Assembly: GCF_000165835.1 (NCBI RefSeq)
Contig: NC_014640.1
Location: 310,001-374,000, forward strand
DNA length: 64,000 bases
Reading direction: 5' to 3'
Source: Achromobacter xylosoxidans A8
Lineage (GTDB): Bacteria; Pseudomonadota; Gammaproteobacteria; Burkholderiales; Burkholderiaceae_B
The notes beneath the pieces were generated by a model. That model was not told the origin of the DNA. It was given only the letters and a program-made list of their open reading frames with translations, and ran no database searches. This document shows, piece after piece, positions 16,074-23,815 of this stretch. Numbering within the stretch: position 1 is the stretch's first letter; every line of letters begins with the position of its first letter. Position numbers and translations under genes: made by a program.

Positions 16074-17501
16074 ATGCGTCGACTGCAACAATGGTTCATC
16101 GGCTGGTTATGCCTGGGGCTGGTTGCCTGCTTCCCCGCCACGGCGCAGACCAAGCTGGACAACGCGCAACTGGATCAGCTGATGGCGCCCGTGGCGCTGT
16201 ATCCGGATTCGCTGCTCTCGCAAATCCTCATGGGGGCGACCTACCCCGACGATGTCGCGGCGGCCGCCAAGTGGTCGGCCGCGCACACCTCGGAATCCGG
16301 CGACAAGGCCGTCAAGGCTGTCGAAGGCGAGGCCTGGGATCCCAGCGTCAAATCCCTGGTGGCATTTCCTTCGGTCATGGACATGATGGGCCGCCAGCCG
16401 GACTGGGTGAAGTCCGTGGGCGACGCCTTCCTGGCGCAACCCGACGCTGTCATGGACTCGGTCCAGCGGCTGCGAGTCCAGGCGCAGAAGGCCGGCAACC
16501 TGAAGAGCACGCCGCAGCAGAAGGTCACCTCCAACACCACCAACGACAAGACGGTGGTGGTGATCGAGCCGGCCGATCCGCAGGTGGTGTATGTGCCCAG
16601 CTACAACCCGACGGTGGTCTACGGCGCCTGGGCCTATCCTTCCTATCCGCCTTACTACTATCCGCCGCCTCCGGGCTCAGTGTTCGCCACCTCGCTGGTG
16701 GCCGGCATAGGCTTCGGCTTGGGCGTGGCCGCGGTCAACTCCATGTGGGGCGGGTTCGACTGGGGGCACAACGACGTCGATATCGACGTCAACCGCTACA
16801 ACAACATCAACGTCAACCAGCGCATCGACCGGACCAACATCAACAACAACAGGACCAACTGGCAGCACAATCCCGCCAACCGCGGCAATACCCCGTATGC
16901 GGACCAGGCCAGCCGGCAGCGTTTCGATAGCCAGCGCCAGGCCGGCGTGCAGAGCCGGGCGCAGGGCCAGGGCGGCCGTACGCCGGGCGCGGCGCCGGCC
17001 GCCAGTTCCCGCGATGCCGCCCGTGACCGCGCGGCGCAGTCGTTCGAGGGGCGCACCGGGCAATCCATTGCCGGCCATTCCGGACCGTCCGCGGGACGTG
17101 GCCAAGGCGCCGCCGGCAGGGGCGATGCCGCAGCCGGCCGCGGGCAAGGACAAGGGCAAGGCCAGCGAGCCGCGCAAGGCGGACAGGGCGCGCAGGGCGC
17201 CCGCGACCGGACCCAGGGCGGCGGACAAGCGCAGCACAACCGGCCTTCCTCCAGCGTGTCGACGCAGGACCGCCAGGCCGCGTCCCAGCGCCAGCGCGCG
17301 GACGAAGCGGCCGCGCGCGACAGGGGCCGTGCTTCCAATAGCGCCAATGCGCTGAGCGGCGCCGGCAACGGCGATCAGATGCGGCAGCAGCACAGCCGCA
17401 GCGAGATGAACCGCGGCGGCGGAGGCGGCGCGCGCGGGGGCGGCCACGCCGGCGGCGGACGCGGCGGTGGCGGTGGCGGACATTTCGGCGGCCGGAGATA
17501 A
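16074..17501 (+). CDS. DUF3300 family secreted protein with Gly/Arg/Gln-rich tail
   Basis: 475 residues from the ATG at 16074, which follows GGAGAACGG and gives a clear signal peptide (cleavage near ATAQT). Residues about 30-180 form the DUF3300 domain (LMAPVALYPDSLLSQILMGAT and the VVYVPSYNPTVVYG segment). A Pro/Tyr patch and a hydrophobic glycine-rich helix follow, then an Asn-rich stretch and about 190 residues of low-complexity Gln/Arg/Ala/Gly ending in a poly-Gly/Arg tail. It is exported; the function is unknown. A DUF2950 gene follows directly, a pairing often seen. Confidence 0.85.
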   Translation: MRRLQQWFIGWLCLGLVACFPATAQTKLDNAQLDQLMAPVALYPDSLLSQILMGATYPDDVAAAAKWSAAHTSESGDKAVKAVEGEAWDPSVKSLVAFPSVMDMMGRQPDWVKSVGDAFLAQPDAVMDSVQRLRVQAQKAGNLKSTPQQKVTSNTTNDKTVVVIEPADPQVVYVPSYNPTVVYGAWAYPSYPPYYYPPPPGSVFATSLVAGIGFGLGVAAVNSMWGGFDWGHNDVDIDVNRYNNINVNQRIDRTNINNNRTNWQHNPANRGNTPYADQASRQRFDSQRQAGVQSRAQGQGGRTPGAAPAASSRDAARDRAAQSFEGRTGQSIAGHSGPSAGRGQGAAGRGDAAAGRGQGQGQGQRAAQGGQGAQGARDRTQGGGQAQHNRPSSSVSTQDRQAASQRQRADEAAARDRGRASNSANALSGAGNGDQMRQQHSRSEMNRGGGGGARGGGHAGGGRGGGGGGHFGGRR

Positions 17502-17524
17502 GCACCATGGACAAGGGAACTCTC

Positions 17525-18373
17525 ATGACCATTGCTCGTTTGCGCGCGCTGGGCGCCGCGTCGCTGCTGACGCTGGGCCTCGCGGCCCCCGTCGCCGCGC
17601 AAAGCCTGTATCCGAGCCCGCAGGCCGCCGCCGACGCCTTCGTCGACGCCATGGCCACCAGCGACCTGGACGGACTGGCCAAGGTGCTGGGGCCGAATCA
17701 CCGGAAGATCGTGCCGGGTGGCGTGGCGCAGGACGATATCTACCGTTTCCTGGCGGCCTGGTCGCGCAAGCACGAAATCGTGGCCGACGGCGGCCGTTCC
17801 TGGCTGGCGGTCGGGGATTCGGGCTGGACTCTGCCCGTACCCATTGTGCGTGCCGGGCAGGGCTGGCGTTTCGACCCGGCAGCCGGCACGGCGGAAATCC
17901 GCCGCCGCGCCATCGGTCGCAACGAACTGACCGCCATCGCGACGCTGCGGGAGTTGCAGGCGGCCCAGGGCCGTTACAAGGACAGCGTGGGCCAAGGGCG
18001 CTATGCGAGCCGCCTGGTCAGCCGTCCGGGACAACGCGACGGCCTGTACTGGCCCGAAGTGCCTGGCGCGCCTCAGCAGGCCTACGGCTTGGACGCGCTC
18101 AGCATGGGGCCGGAGGTGCCGCTGGACGACGCCTATTACGGCTATCGGTACAAGGTGATGCCGGGCGCCGACGGCAGTTCGTACCGCATCGTCGCCTGGC
18201 CGGCCCGCTACGGGCAGACCGGCATCGACACCTTTGTCATCGGTCCCGACGGGCGCGTACTGGAGTCCGACCTGGGACCCGCGTCCGCGGCGCGCGCCGC
18301 CGCCTTGCGGGAACGCGATATCAGTGCCGGAACCTGGACCGACGCCGACGCGCAACCCGTTGGCACCAAATGA
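17525..18373 (+). CDS. DUF2950 family secreted protein
   Basis: 282 residues from the ATG at 17525, chosen for AGGGA six bases upstream and a compact signal peptide (MTIARLRALGAASLLTLG, cleavage after VAAQ). An alternative ATG at 17507 with GGAGATAA nine bases upstream adds six residues. Conserved features are YPSPQAAADAFVDAM near the start and a late GYRYKVMPG segment followed by the IDTFVIGPDGRV motif. The function is unknown. It forms an operon with the DUF3300 gene, with only a 23-base gap. Confidence 0.82.
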   Translation: MTIARLRALGAASLLTLGLAAPVAAQSLYPSPQAAADAFVDAMATSDLDGLAKVLGPNHRKIVPGGVAQDDIYRFLAAWSRKHEIVADGGRSWLAVGDSGWTLPVPIVRAGQGWRFDPAAGTAEIRRRAIGRNELTAIATLRELQAAQGRYKDSVGQGRYASRLVSRPGQRDGLYWPEVPGAPQQAYGLDALSMGPEVPLDDAYYGYRYKVMPGADGSSYRIVAWPARYGQTGIDTFVIGPDGRVLESDLGPASAARAAALRERDISAGTWTDADAQPVGTK

Positions 18374-18546
18374 TTTTTCCGGCTTTCGGGGAGTAATCCG
18401 CGCACGCCTGTTGCTGGGTCGCAACAGGCGTGTCCGTTTGTCCGCATCGCGTGGCGCGACGCCCTTTTGTCAGCGCGCTGTGCCTAAAATGGCGAGCACC
18501 GGGACCCTGCCCGATACCCCTTTGCCGGACCTAGAAATTGAATCCC

Positions 18547-19527
18547 ATGCATTTTGTCCGCTACGCCCTGTTCGGCGTAGGGATGGCGCTGAGCGCCGCG
18601 GCGGCCTCGGCCCCGATTTTCGTCCTGAACTCCCTGGACGCCAACGTCAGCATCGTTGATCCGGCCACCTACAAGGAATTGCGGCGCGTGCCCACGGGCA
18701 AAGAGCCGCATCACCTGTACCTGACCCCCGACGAAAAGTCGCTCATGGTGGCCAACGCCACCAGCGATTCGATCACGCTGATGGATCCCAAGACCGGTGA
18801 AGTGCAGCGCACGCTGACCGGCATCGTCGATCCCTACCAGCTGCAGTTTTCGCCGGACATGAAGTGGTTCGTGACCGCCGCCAACCGCCTGGACCACATC
18901 GACATCTATTCCTGGCATCCGCTGGAAAAGGGCTTCGACCTCAAGCTGGTCAAGCGCATCCAGGCCGGCAAGACGCCCAGCCACATCATGATCGACAAGA
19001 ACAGCACCACGGCCTACGTGACGCTGCAGGACAGCGATCAGCTCATCGCCATCGACCTGGCCACGCAGACGCCGAAGTGGACGGTGTCGGTGGGCAAGAC
19101 GCCGGCCGACGTGTTCCTGACGCCTGATCAGAAGACCCTGCTGGTGGCGCTGACCGGCGACTCCTACGTCGAGGCCTACGATGTCAGCAACGGCCCGGCC
19201 AAGCTGGTGACGCGCATCAAGACCGCCGCGGGCGCCCACGCCTTCCGCGCGCAGGGCGACCACCGCCATCTGTTCGTCAGCAACCGCACCGCCAATTCCA
19301 TCAGCCGCATCGACCTGCAGACGTTGGCCGTCACCGACACCTTCCCGGTGCCGGGCGGCCCGGACTGCATGGACGTGCTGGCCGACGGCAAGACCCTGCT
19401 GGTCACCTCGCGCTGGGCACGCAAGCTCACGGTGGTGGACCTTGAGCAGAAGAAGGTCGTCAATCAGGTGCCGGTGGGCAAGTCGCCTCACGGCGTCTGG
19501 ACCTTGAACCATGCTCCGACGAGGTAA
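18547..19527 (+). CDS. YncE-like seven-bladed beta-propeller (YVTN repeats), secreted
   Basis: 326 residues from the ATG at 18547, giving a signal peptide cleaved near AAASA. The mature part is built from repeats of about 42 residues, for example VLNSLDANVSIVDPATYKEL and VSNRTANSISRIDLQTLAV, the pattern of YncE-like surface or periplasmic propellers. Such proteins often bind ligands or partner proteins and have no enzyme residues of their own. The gene leads a three-gene run with the deacetylase and the desaturase-like gene. The ribosome site is weak. Confidence 0.85.
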   Translation: MHFVRYALFGVGMALSAAAASAPIFVLNSLDANVSIVDPATYKELRRVPTGKEPHHLYLTPDEKSLMVANATSDSITLMDPKTGEVQRTLTGIVDPYQLQFSPDMKWFVTAANRLDHIDIYSWHPLEKGFDLKLVKRIQAGKTPSHIMIDKNSTTAYVTLQDSDQLIAIDLATQTPKWTVSVGKTPADVFLTPDQKTLLVALTGDSYVEAYDVSNGPAKLVTRIKTAAGAHAFRAQGDHRHLFVSNRTANSISRIDLQTLAVTDTFPVPGGPDCMDVLADGKTLLVTSRWARKLTVVDLEQKKVVNQVPVGKSPHGVWTLNHAPTR

Positions 19528-20374
19528 GAGCCCCCACGCCGCGCCCGCTTGCGCGGGCTTGCTGCCCCCCAAGGGGCAGCGCTTGCCGGCAAAACGGCAT
19601 GTGGCTGTGGCCGTGATGCTCGCGCTGGCCTTTCCCGCCCTGGGAACGGCCGCGCCTGCCACCTGCGACAAGCCGGTCTACCTGACTTTCGATACCGGCC
19701 ACATGGGCGTGGCCCCGCTGATCGCCGACGTGCTGGCCCGCCACAACGTCAAGGTCACCTTCTTCCTGGCCAACGAGCGCACGCTGACCGACGGCTCCAG
19801 TCTGGATGACGTGTGGGCGCCGTGGTGGAAGGCGCGCGCGGCCGAAGGCCATGTCTTCGGTTCGCACACCTACGATCACGTCTATTGGCAGGCCGACCTG
19901 CCCGGCGGCAAGTTCCGCGTCAAGCCCAGCGCCGGTCCGGACGCGGGCAAGCGCGCCGAATGGACGCCCGAGCAGTATTGCGCCGAGATCAAGCGGTCCG
20001 TCACCCGTTTCCACCAGATGACGGGCAAGAACATGCTGCCGATCTACCGTGCGCCCGGCGGCAAGACCTCGCCCGCGCTGCTGAAGGCGGCCAAGGCCTG
20101 CGGCTTCGAGCATGTGGGCTGGGCGCCCGCCGGCTTCCTGGGCGATGAACTGCCCAGCGACAAGTATCCCAACGCCCGCCTGCTGGATCAGGCCCTGCGC
20201 ACCATCAAGCCCGGCGACATCCTGCTGGCCCACCTGGGCATCTGGTCGCGCCAGGACCCCTGGGCGCCGGCCGTGCTGGAGCCGCTGATTGTCGGTTTGC
20301 AGCGCAAGGGCTATTGTTTTGCTACCTTGGACGCGCACCCGTCCTACCGCGACTGGATCGCTACTCATCATTGA
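19511..20374 (+). CDS. Polysaccharide deacetylase (NodB domain), exported
   Basis: The longest frame gives 287 residues. The NodB fold is seen as VYLTFDTGHMGVAPLI (TFDxG), GSHTYDHVYW (the metal-binding SHTxxH) and IYRAPGGKTSPALL (the RxPxG motif), ending DILLAHLGIWSR. The first 24 codons are largely a dispersed repeat (19529-19580). The true start may therefore be the TTG at 19583, preceded by AAGGGG, which leaves a normal signal peptide (PAKRHVAVAVMLALAFPALG). The product would remove acetyl groups from a periplasmic or surface polysaccharide. It is translationally close to both neighbours. Confidence 0.82.
   Translation: MLRRGKSPHAAPACAGLLPPKGQRLPAKRHVAVAVMLALAFPALGTAAPATCDKPVYLTFDTGHMGVAPLIADVLARHNVKVTFFLANERTLTDGSSLDDVWAPWWKARAAEGHVFGSHTYDHVYWQADLPGGKFRVKPSAGPDAGKRAEWTPEQYCAEIKRSVTRFHQMTGKNMLPIYRAPGGKTSPALLKAAKACGFEHVGWAPAGFLGDELPSDKYPNARLLDQALRTIKPGDILLAHLGIWSRQDPWAPAVLEPLIVGLQRKGYCFATLDAHPSYRDWIATHH
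19529..19580 (+). repeat. Dispersed GC-rich repeat, copy A
   Basis: The element begins AGCCCCCACGCCGCGCCCGC and ends CCCCAAGGGGCAGC, and can fold through CCCGC/GCGGG pairing. The copy at 42441-42490 is the same element inverted, with about 90 percent identity by eye. This copy lies at the junction of the propeller and deacetylase genes and seems to supply the deacetylase's apparent N-terminal codons. Confidence 0.75.
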
Positions 20375-20376
20375 TC

Positions 20377-21384
20377 ATGGATACGCTTAGTCAATTCTTC
20401 GGAGAGTGCCAGCAATGGCTCTTCGAAACGGCGATTCAGCCCGCGCTGTTCCACCTGGGCATGAGCAACTTCATCGAAGACGGCTACGACGCCACCATGT
20501 GGCTGCTGGTCGGCCTGCTGCAGATCGCGGTGCTGGTGCTGATATTCGGCCCCTTGCAGCGCCTGCGCCCCGTGGAGGCCGTGACCGACCGCCGCCAGAT
20601 CGGCATCGACGTGCTGTACACGCTGATCCACCGCCTGGGCGCGTTCCGCCTGCTGCTGTTCTTCACCGTGGACCCGCTGTGGGACAGCGTGTTCGGCCAG
20701 TTGCACGTCTGGGGCTTCGCGGCCTTCCAGCTGGACCAGTACTGGCCCGGCGTCACGGACAAGGCCTGGGTCAGCCTGATCATCTACCTGCTGCTGTTCG
20801 ACGCGGTGGACTACTTCTACCATCGCGCCCAGCATCGTTTCGGTTGGCTCTGGGCATTGCATGCTGTGCACCATAGCCAGCGCCAGATGACGATCTGGAG
20901 CGACGACCGCAACCATCTGCTGGACGACATGCTGCGCGACGTGCTGGTGGTATTCGTGTCGCAGCTGGTGGGCGTGCCGCCCGCGCAGTTCGTCATGGTG
21001 GTGGCCATCACCCAGCTGGCGCAGAGTTTCTCGCACGCCAATCTGCGCATGCATTTCGGCGCCATCGGCGAGCGCCTGCTGGTCAGCCCGCGCTTTCACC
21101 GCCATCACCACTCCATCGCCTACGACGCGTCTTCGCCAGGGCCGATGGGCGGCTACAACTTCGGCGCGCTGTTCCCCATCTGGGACGTGCTGTTCCGCAC
21201 CGCCCGCTTCGGCGTGGGCTACGGCCCTACCGGCATCCATGACCAGCAGGCGGAACTGGGCGGGCGCGATTACGGCCGCAGCTTCTGGTCGCAGCAGTGG
21301 CTGGGCTTGAAGCGCATGGTCGGCCGCGACCGCGAGCCTGCCGCCGCGCCACCGGCGCCGCCGGCTTCCGCGGAACGCGCCTGA
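20377..21384 (+). CDS. Sterol desaturase/fatty acid hydroxylase superfamily membrane protein
   Basis: 335 residues from the ATG at 20377, two bases after the deacetylase stop. Several membrane helices surround the histidine boxes HRAQHR, HAVHHS and HRHHH, the di-iron site of this superfamily. Members hydroxylate or desaturate lipids such as fatty acids, sterols, hopanoids or carotenoids. The C-terminal tail is Pro/Ala-rich. A strong terminator follows at 21421. The pairing with a polysaccharide deacetylase suggests envelope lipid or glycolipid modification, but the substrate is unknown. Confidence 0.87.
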   Translation: MDTLSQFFGECQQWLFETAIQPALFHLGMSNFIEDGYDATMWLLVGLLQIAVLVLIFGPLQRLRPVEAVTDRRQIGIDVLYTLIHRLGAFRLLLFFTVDPLWDSVFGQLHVWGFAAFQLDQYWPGVTDKAWVSLIIYLLLFDAVDYFYHRAQHRFGWLWALHAVHHSQRQMTIWSDDRNHLLDDMLRDVLVVFVSQLVGVPPAQFVMVVAITQLAQSFSHANLRMHFGAIGERLLVSPRFHRHHHSIAYDASSPGPMGGYNFGALFPIWDVLFRTARFGVGYGPTGIHDQQAELGGRDYGRSFWSQQWLGLKRMVGRDREPAAAPPAPPASAERA

Positions 21385-21420
21385 GAACTGCCCCACGCGC
21401 TTTCCCGGTTGGAAACGCGC

Positions 21421-21456
21421 AAATAAAAACGAGCCCGGTAGGGCTCGTTTTTATTT
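21421..21456. terminator. Bidirectional intrinsic terminator
   Basis: AAATAAAAACGAGCCC and its inverse complement GGGCTCGTTTTTATTT form a 16-base-pair stem around the loop GGTA. It has T runs on both strands and sits between the convergent desaturase-like and thioesterase genes. Confidence 0.92.
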
Positions 21457-21481
21457 GGGAGGATCGGTCTGGAAGCCCGTT

Positions 21482-21985
21482 TCAGGGCTGACCGTCGTGC
21501 GTGGTCTCCCGCTTGATCTCGCCGTGCCGGCGTTCCATTTCCTGGCGCAGTTCGCGGCGCAGGCGCGCGGCTTCCATGCGTTGCTTTTCTTCCAGGTTGC
21601 GCGGTTCCAGGGGCGGCACCGCGGTCGGCGCGCCCTGCTCATCCACCGCCACCATCGTGAAGTAACAGCTGTTGGTGTGGCGCACCAGCTTCTTGCGGAT
21701 GTCCTCGGTGACGACCTTGATGCCGATTTCCATCGAGGTGCGGCCGGTGTAGTTCACGGCTGCCAGGAAGGTCACCAGTTCGCCCACGTGGATGGGTTCG
21801 CGGAACACCACCTGGTCCACGGACAGGGTCACCACATATTGGCCGGCGTACCGGCTGGCACAGGCGTAGGCCACCTGGTCCAGGTACTTGAGGATGGTTC
21901 CGCCGTGCACATTTCCCGAGAAATTCGCCATGTCCGGCGTCATCAGGATGGTCATCGACAGTTGGTGGCTAAAGGCTTCGTCCAT
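21482..21985 (-). CDS. Acyl-CoA thioesterase, hotdog fold (YciA/BFIT-like)
   Basis: A 167-residue protein with the hotdog active-site segment MANFSGNVHGGTILKYLDQ, where Asn21, His27 and Asp36 are the expected catalytic or structural residues. VDQVVFREPIHVGELVTF follows, with a highly charged helical tail (about residues 130-167). It hydrolyses acyl-CoA esters in the cytoplasm. It is a single gene, ended by the terminator at 21421. Confidence 0.9.
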   Translation of the reverse strand: MDEAFSHQLSMTILMTPDMANFSGNVHGGTILKYLDQVAYACASRYAGQYVVTLSVDQVVFREPIHVGELVTFLAAVNYTGRTSMEIGIKVVTEDIRKKLVRHTNSCYFTMVAVDEQGAPTAVPPLEPRNLEEKQRMEAARLRRELRQEMERRHGEIKRETTHDGQP

Positions 21986-22035
21986 GGCGGTCGTTCAATC
22001 TTGAATAAAACACCTATGGTAGCGGCAGGCGACGG

Positions 22036-23508
22036 TCATGGCTGGGTCTTTTCAGTGTTTTCCGCAGGCGCTTCCACCGATTCTTCGGGCGGCACGTCAC
22101 GCAGCAGGGCGGGCGGCGTCCACAATCCATCCAGCAGCGCCGGCTCGGGCGCATAGACGCGCAGCAGCAGGCTTGCCGGCCCGGCGGCGGGCAGGGGCAG
22201 CCAGTTGGATTGCTCCTCGGGCGCGGGGGGCGCGTGGCTGATGCGCAGGTCCAGCGAACCGTCGGCGTTGTAGCGCAGGGGATCGCGGTCGCCCAGCGCG
22301 TAGCGGCTCAGCGGATTGGCAAACGGCATGCCTTGCGCATCGTAGGCCGCCAGCGACCAGAGCGCCGCGGCGGGCGGCAACTGGCCGCTCTCGAAATGCA
22401 GCGTGTAGCCGTGCGCGCCATCCAGCGGCGCGCCCTGGCTGTCGGCGGCCAGCAGCAGCACGCTCAGGTCTTCGGGCAGGCCCGCGCCCGGCTGCGCTTG
22501 CGCCGTCAGGGCGCGCCGCAGATAGGAATTGCCGTAGACGCCGAGGTTGGCGGTTTCCTGGTGCCAGCCGTTCACGCTGCGCACCGTGCCGCCGGCAGCG
22601 GCCGTCATCCGCTCGCGCGCCGTTCGCAGGCCGCGGCGCATGCCTTGTTTGGCGGGGTGGCCGAGTTGAGCGAAGTCGAACGGCCGGCCGGCGATGAGAC
22701 CCGCACCGCGCAGCTTGGCCAGCATTGGCTGGTCGGTGGGATGCGGCGGATTCTTGCGCAGCAGCTCGGCCGCGTACTCGAAGTAGGCGTCGGTCGGCAT
22801 GGATTCAACCTGCTCGCGCACGGGGATCCGCAGATTCAGGGAAGGATCGGATTTCACCCGCTGCGCCTGCGCGGGCAAATTCCATTGCGCCAGCGGCGTC
22901 AGCACGAAGCCGTCCTGCAAGCCGTGGACTGCGGGGTAGTCCGCTGGCCCGCCCGTCTGGATCAGGTTCTTGGCCCAGATATGGGCGGTAGGCGCGTCGA
23001 TGCGCGCCATGCCAGAGGGCAGCACGCCGTTCCAGTCCGGGGGCACGATCACGGTATTGCCCTTGGCCGTGCCGGTGCTGCGCTTGCCCAGCGTGGCGAA
23101 CACGTCGGTCCACATGTCCAGCAGCGTCAGCGTGTAGAGCCGGCCCTGGGTATCCGGCACTGACAGCACCACCGGCCCGGAAGTCAGGTCCAGCCAGGCG
23201 GCGCTGCGCAGCATGTCGGGATTGGCCCAGGGCGTTGCGGCGCCGGGCTGCGGCAGCGCGCGCCCGTGCCGGAAGGTATTGGCCGGGGCGCCCTCGGCGC
23301 CGCGCGACGGATGGGTGAACTGGCGGCGGGTCAGGTCCATCGTGACCAGCGGATAGAAGTAGAGATAGCCTTCCATCGCCGCCTGGTGGGCTGCTTCGGT
23401 GGCGGCGGCGGCCGGGGTCGGGGCGGAGGGCGCCGCCACGACGGGCGCGGCCGGCGCCAGCGCGGCGACAGCGGCGAAAGACAGGGCCAGGGCAACAAGG
23501 CGGCGCAT
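22036..23508 (-). CDS. DUF1254/DUF1214 domain secreted protein
   Basis: 490 residues from the ATG at 23508, chosen because AGGAG lies six bases upstream; the ATG at 23526 has no ribosome site. A signal peptide (MRRLVALALSFAAVAALAP) is followed by an Ala/Pro linker. Then comes a DUF1254 region (EGYLYFYPLVTMDLTRRQF, SVPDTQGRLYTLTLLDMWTDVFATLG) and a DUF1214 region near the end (GAHGYTLHFESGQLPPAAALWSLAAYD). The protein is exported; the molecular function is not known. It stands alone. Confidence 0.85.
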   Translation of the reverse strand: MRRLVALALSFAAVAALAPAAPVVAAPSAPTPAAAATEAAHQAAMEGYLYFYPLVTMDLTRRQFTHPSRGAEGAPANTFRHGRALPQPGAATPWANPDMLRSAAWLDLTSGPVVLSVPDTQGRLYTLTLLDMWTDVFATLGKRSTGTAKGNTVIVPPDWNGVLPSGMARIDAPTAHIWAKNLIQTGGPADYPAVHGLQDGFVLTPLAQWNLPAQAQRVKSDPSLNLRIPVREQVESMPTDAYFEYAAELLRKNPPHPTDQPMLAKLRGAGLIAGRPFDFAQLGHPAKQGMRRGLRTARERMTAAAGGTVRSVNGWHQETANLGVYGNSYLRRALTAQAQPGAGLPEDLSVLLLAADSQGAPLDGAHGYTLHFESGQLPPAAALWSLAAYDAQGMPFANPLSRYALGDRDPLRYNADGSLDLRISHAPPAPEEQSNWLPLPAAGPASLLLRVYAPEPALLDGLWTPPALLRDVPPEESVEAPAENTEKTQP

Positions 23509-23815
23509 CGGCGCTCCTACGGACATGCGGGGAGATAAGGGGGAGAGCAGGCCGGCGCGGCGCCCCCGCAGCGGGAGCCTGCCGGCCAGTCCAGGCAGCC
23601 GGGAATGGTAGCAGTCGCGGGATCATCCAAAATCTGCGAAAAAACCCGATTTGGCATCCAAATCTCAGACATAAGGACGGGCCAGTCTTAGGACTGATCT
23701 CATGGCGCGGCCGTCGCGCAAGGCCTATACTCGGGAAAATGTCCTTGGAAGTCGTAGGGCCTTTTCGCTTCGGCGGCCTTAAGGCTTTCTTCATTCACCA
23801 GGAGAGGAGTGTTTC
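23509..23815. promoter_or_regulatory. Divergent intergenic region with a likely fdn promoter
   Basis: This 307-base gap separates the DUF1254 gene from the formate dehydrogenase operon. A TATACT hexamer at 23726-23731 resembles a -10 element about 85 bases before the fdnG start. No convincing -35 pairs with it, which would fit an activator-dependent promoter. I see no FNR box. Confidence 0.35.
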
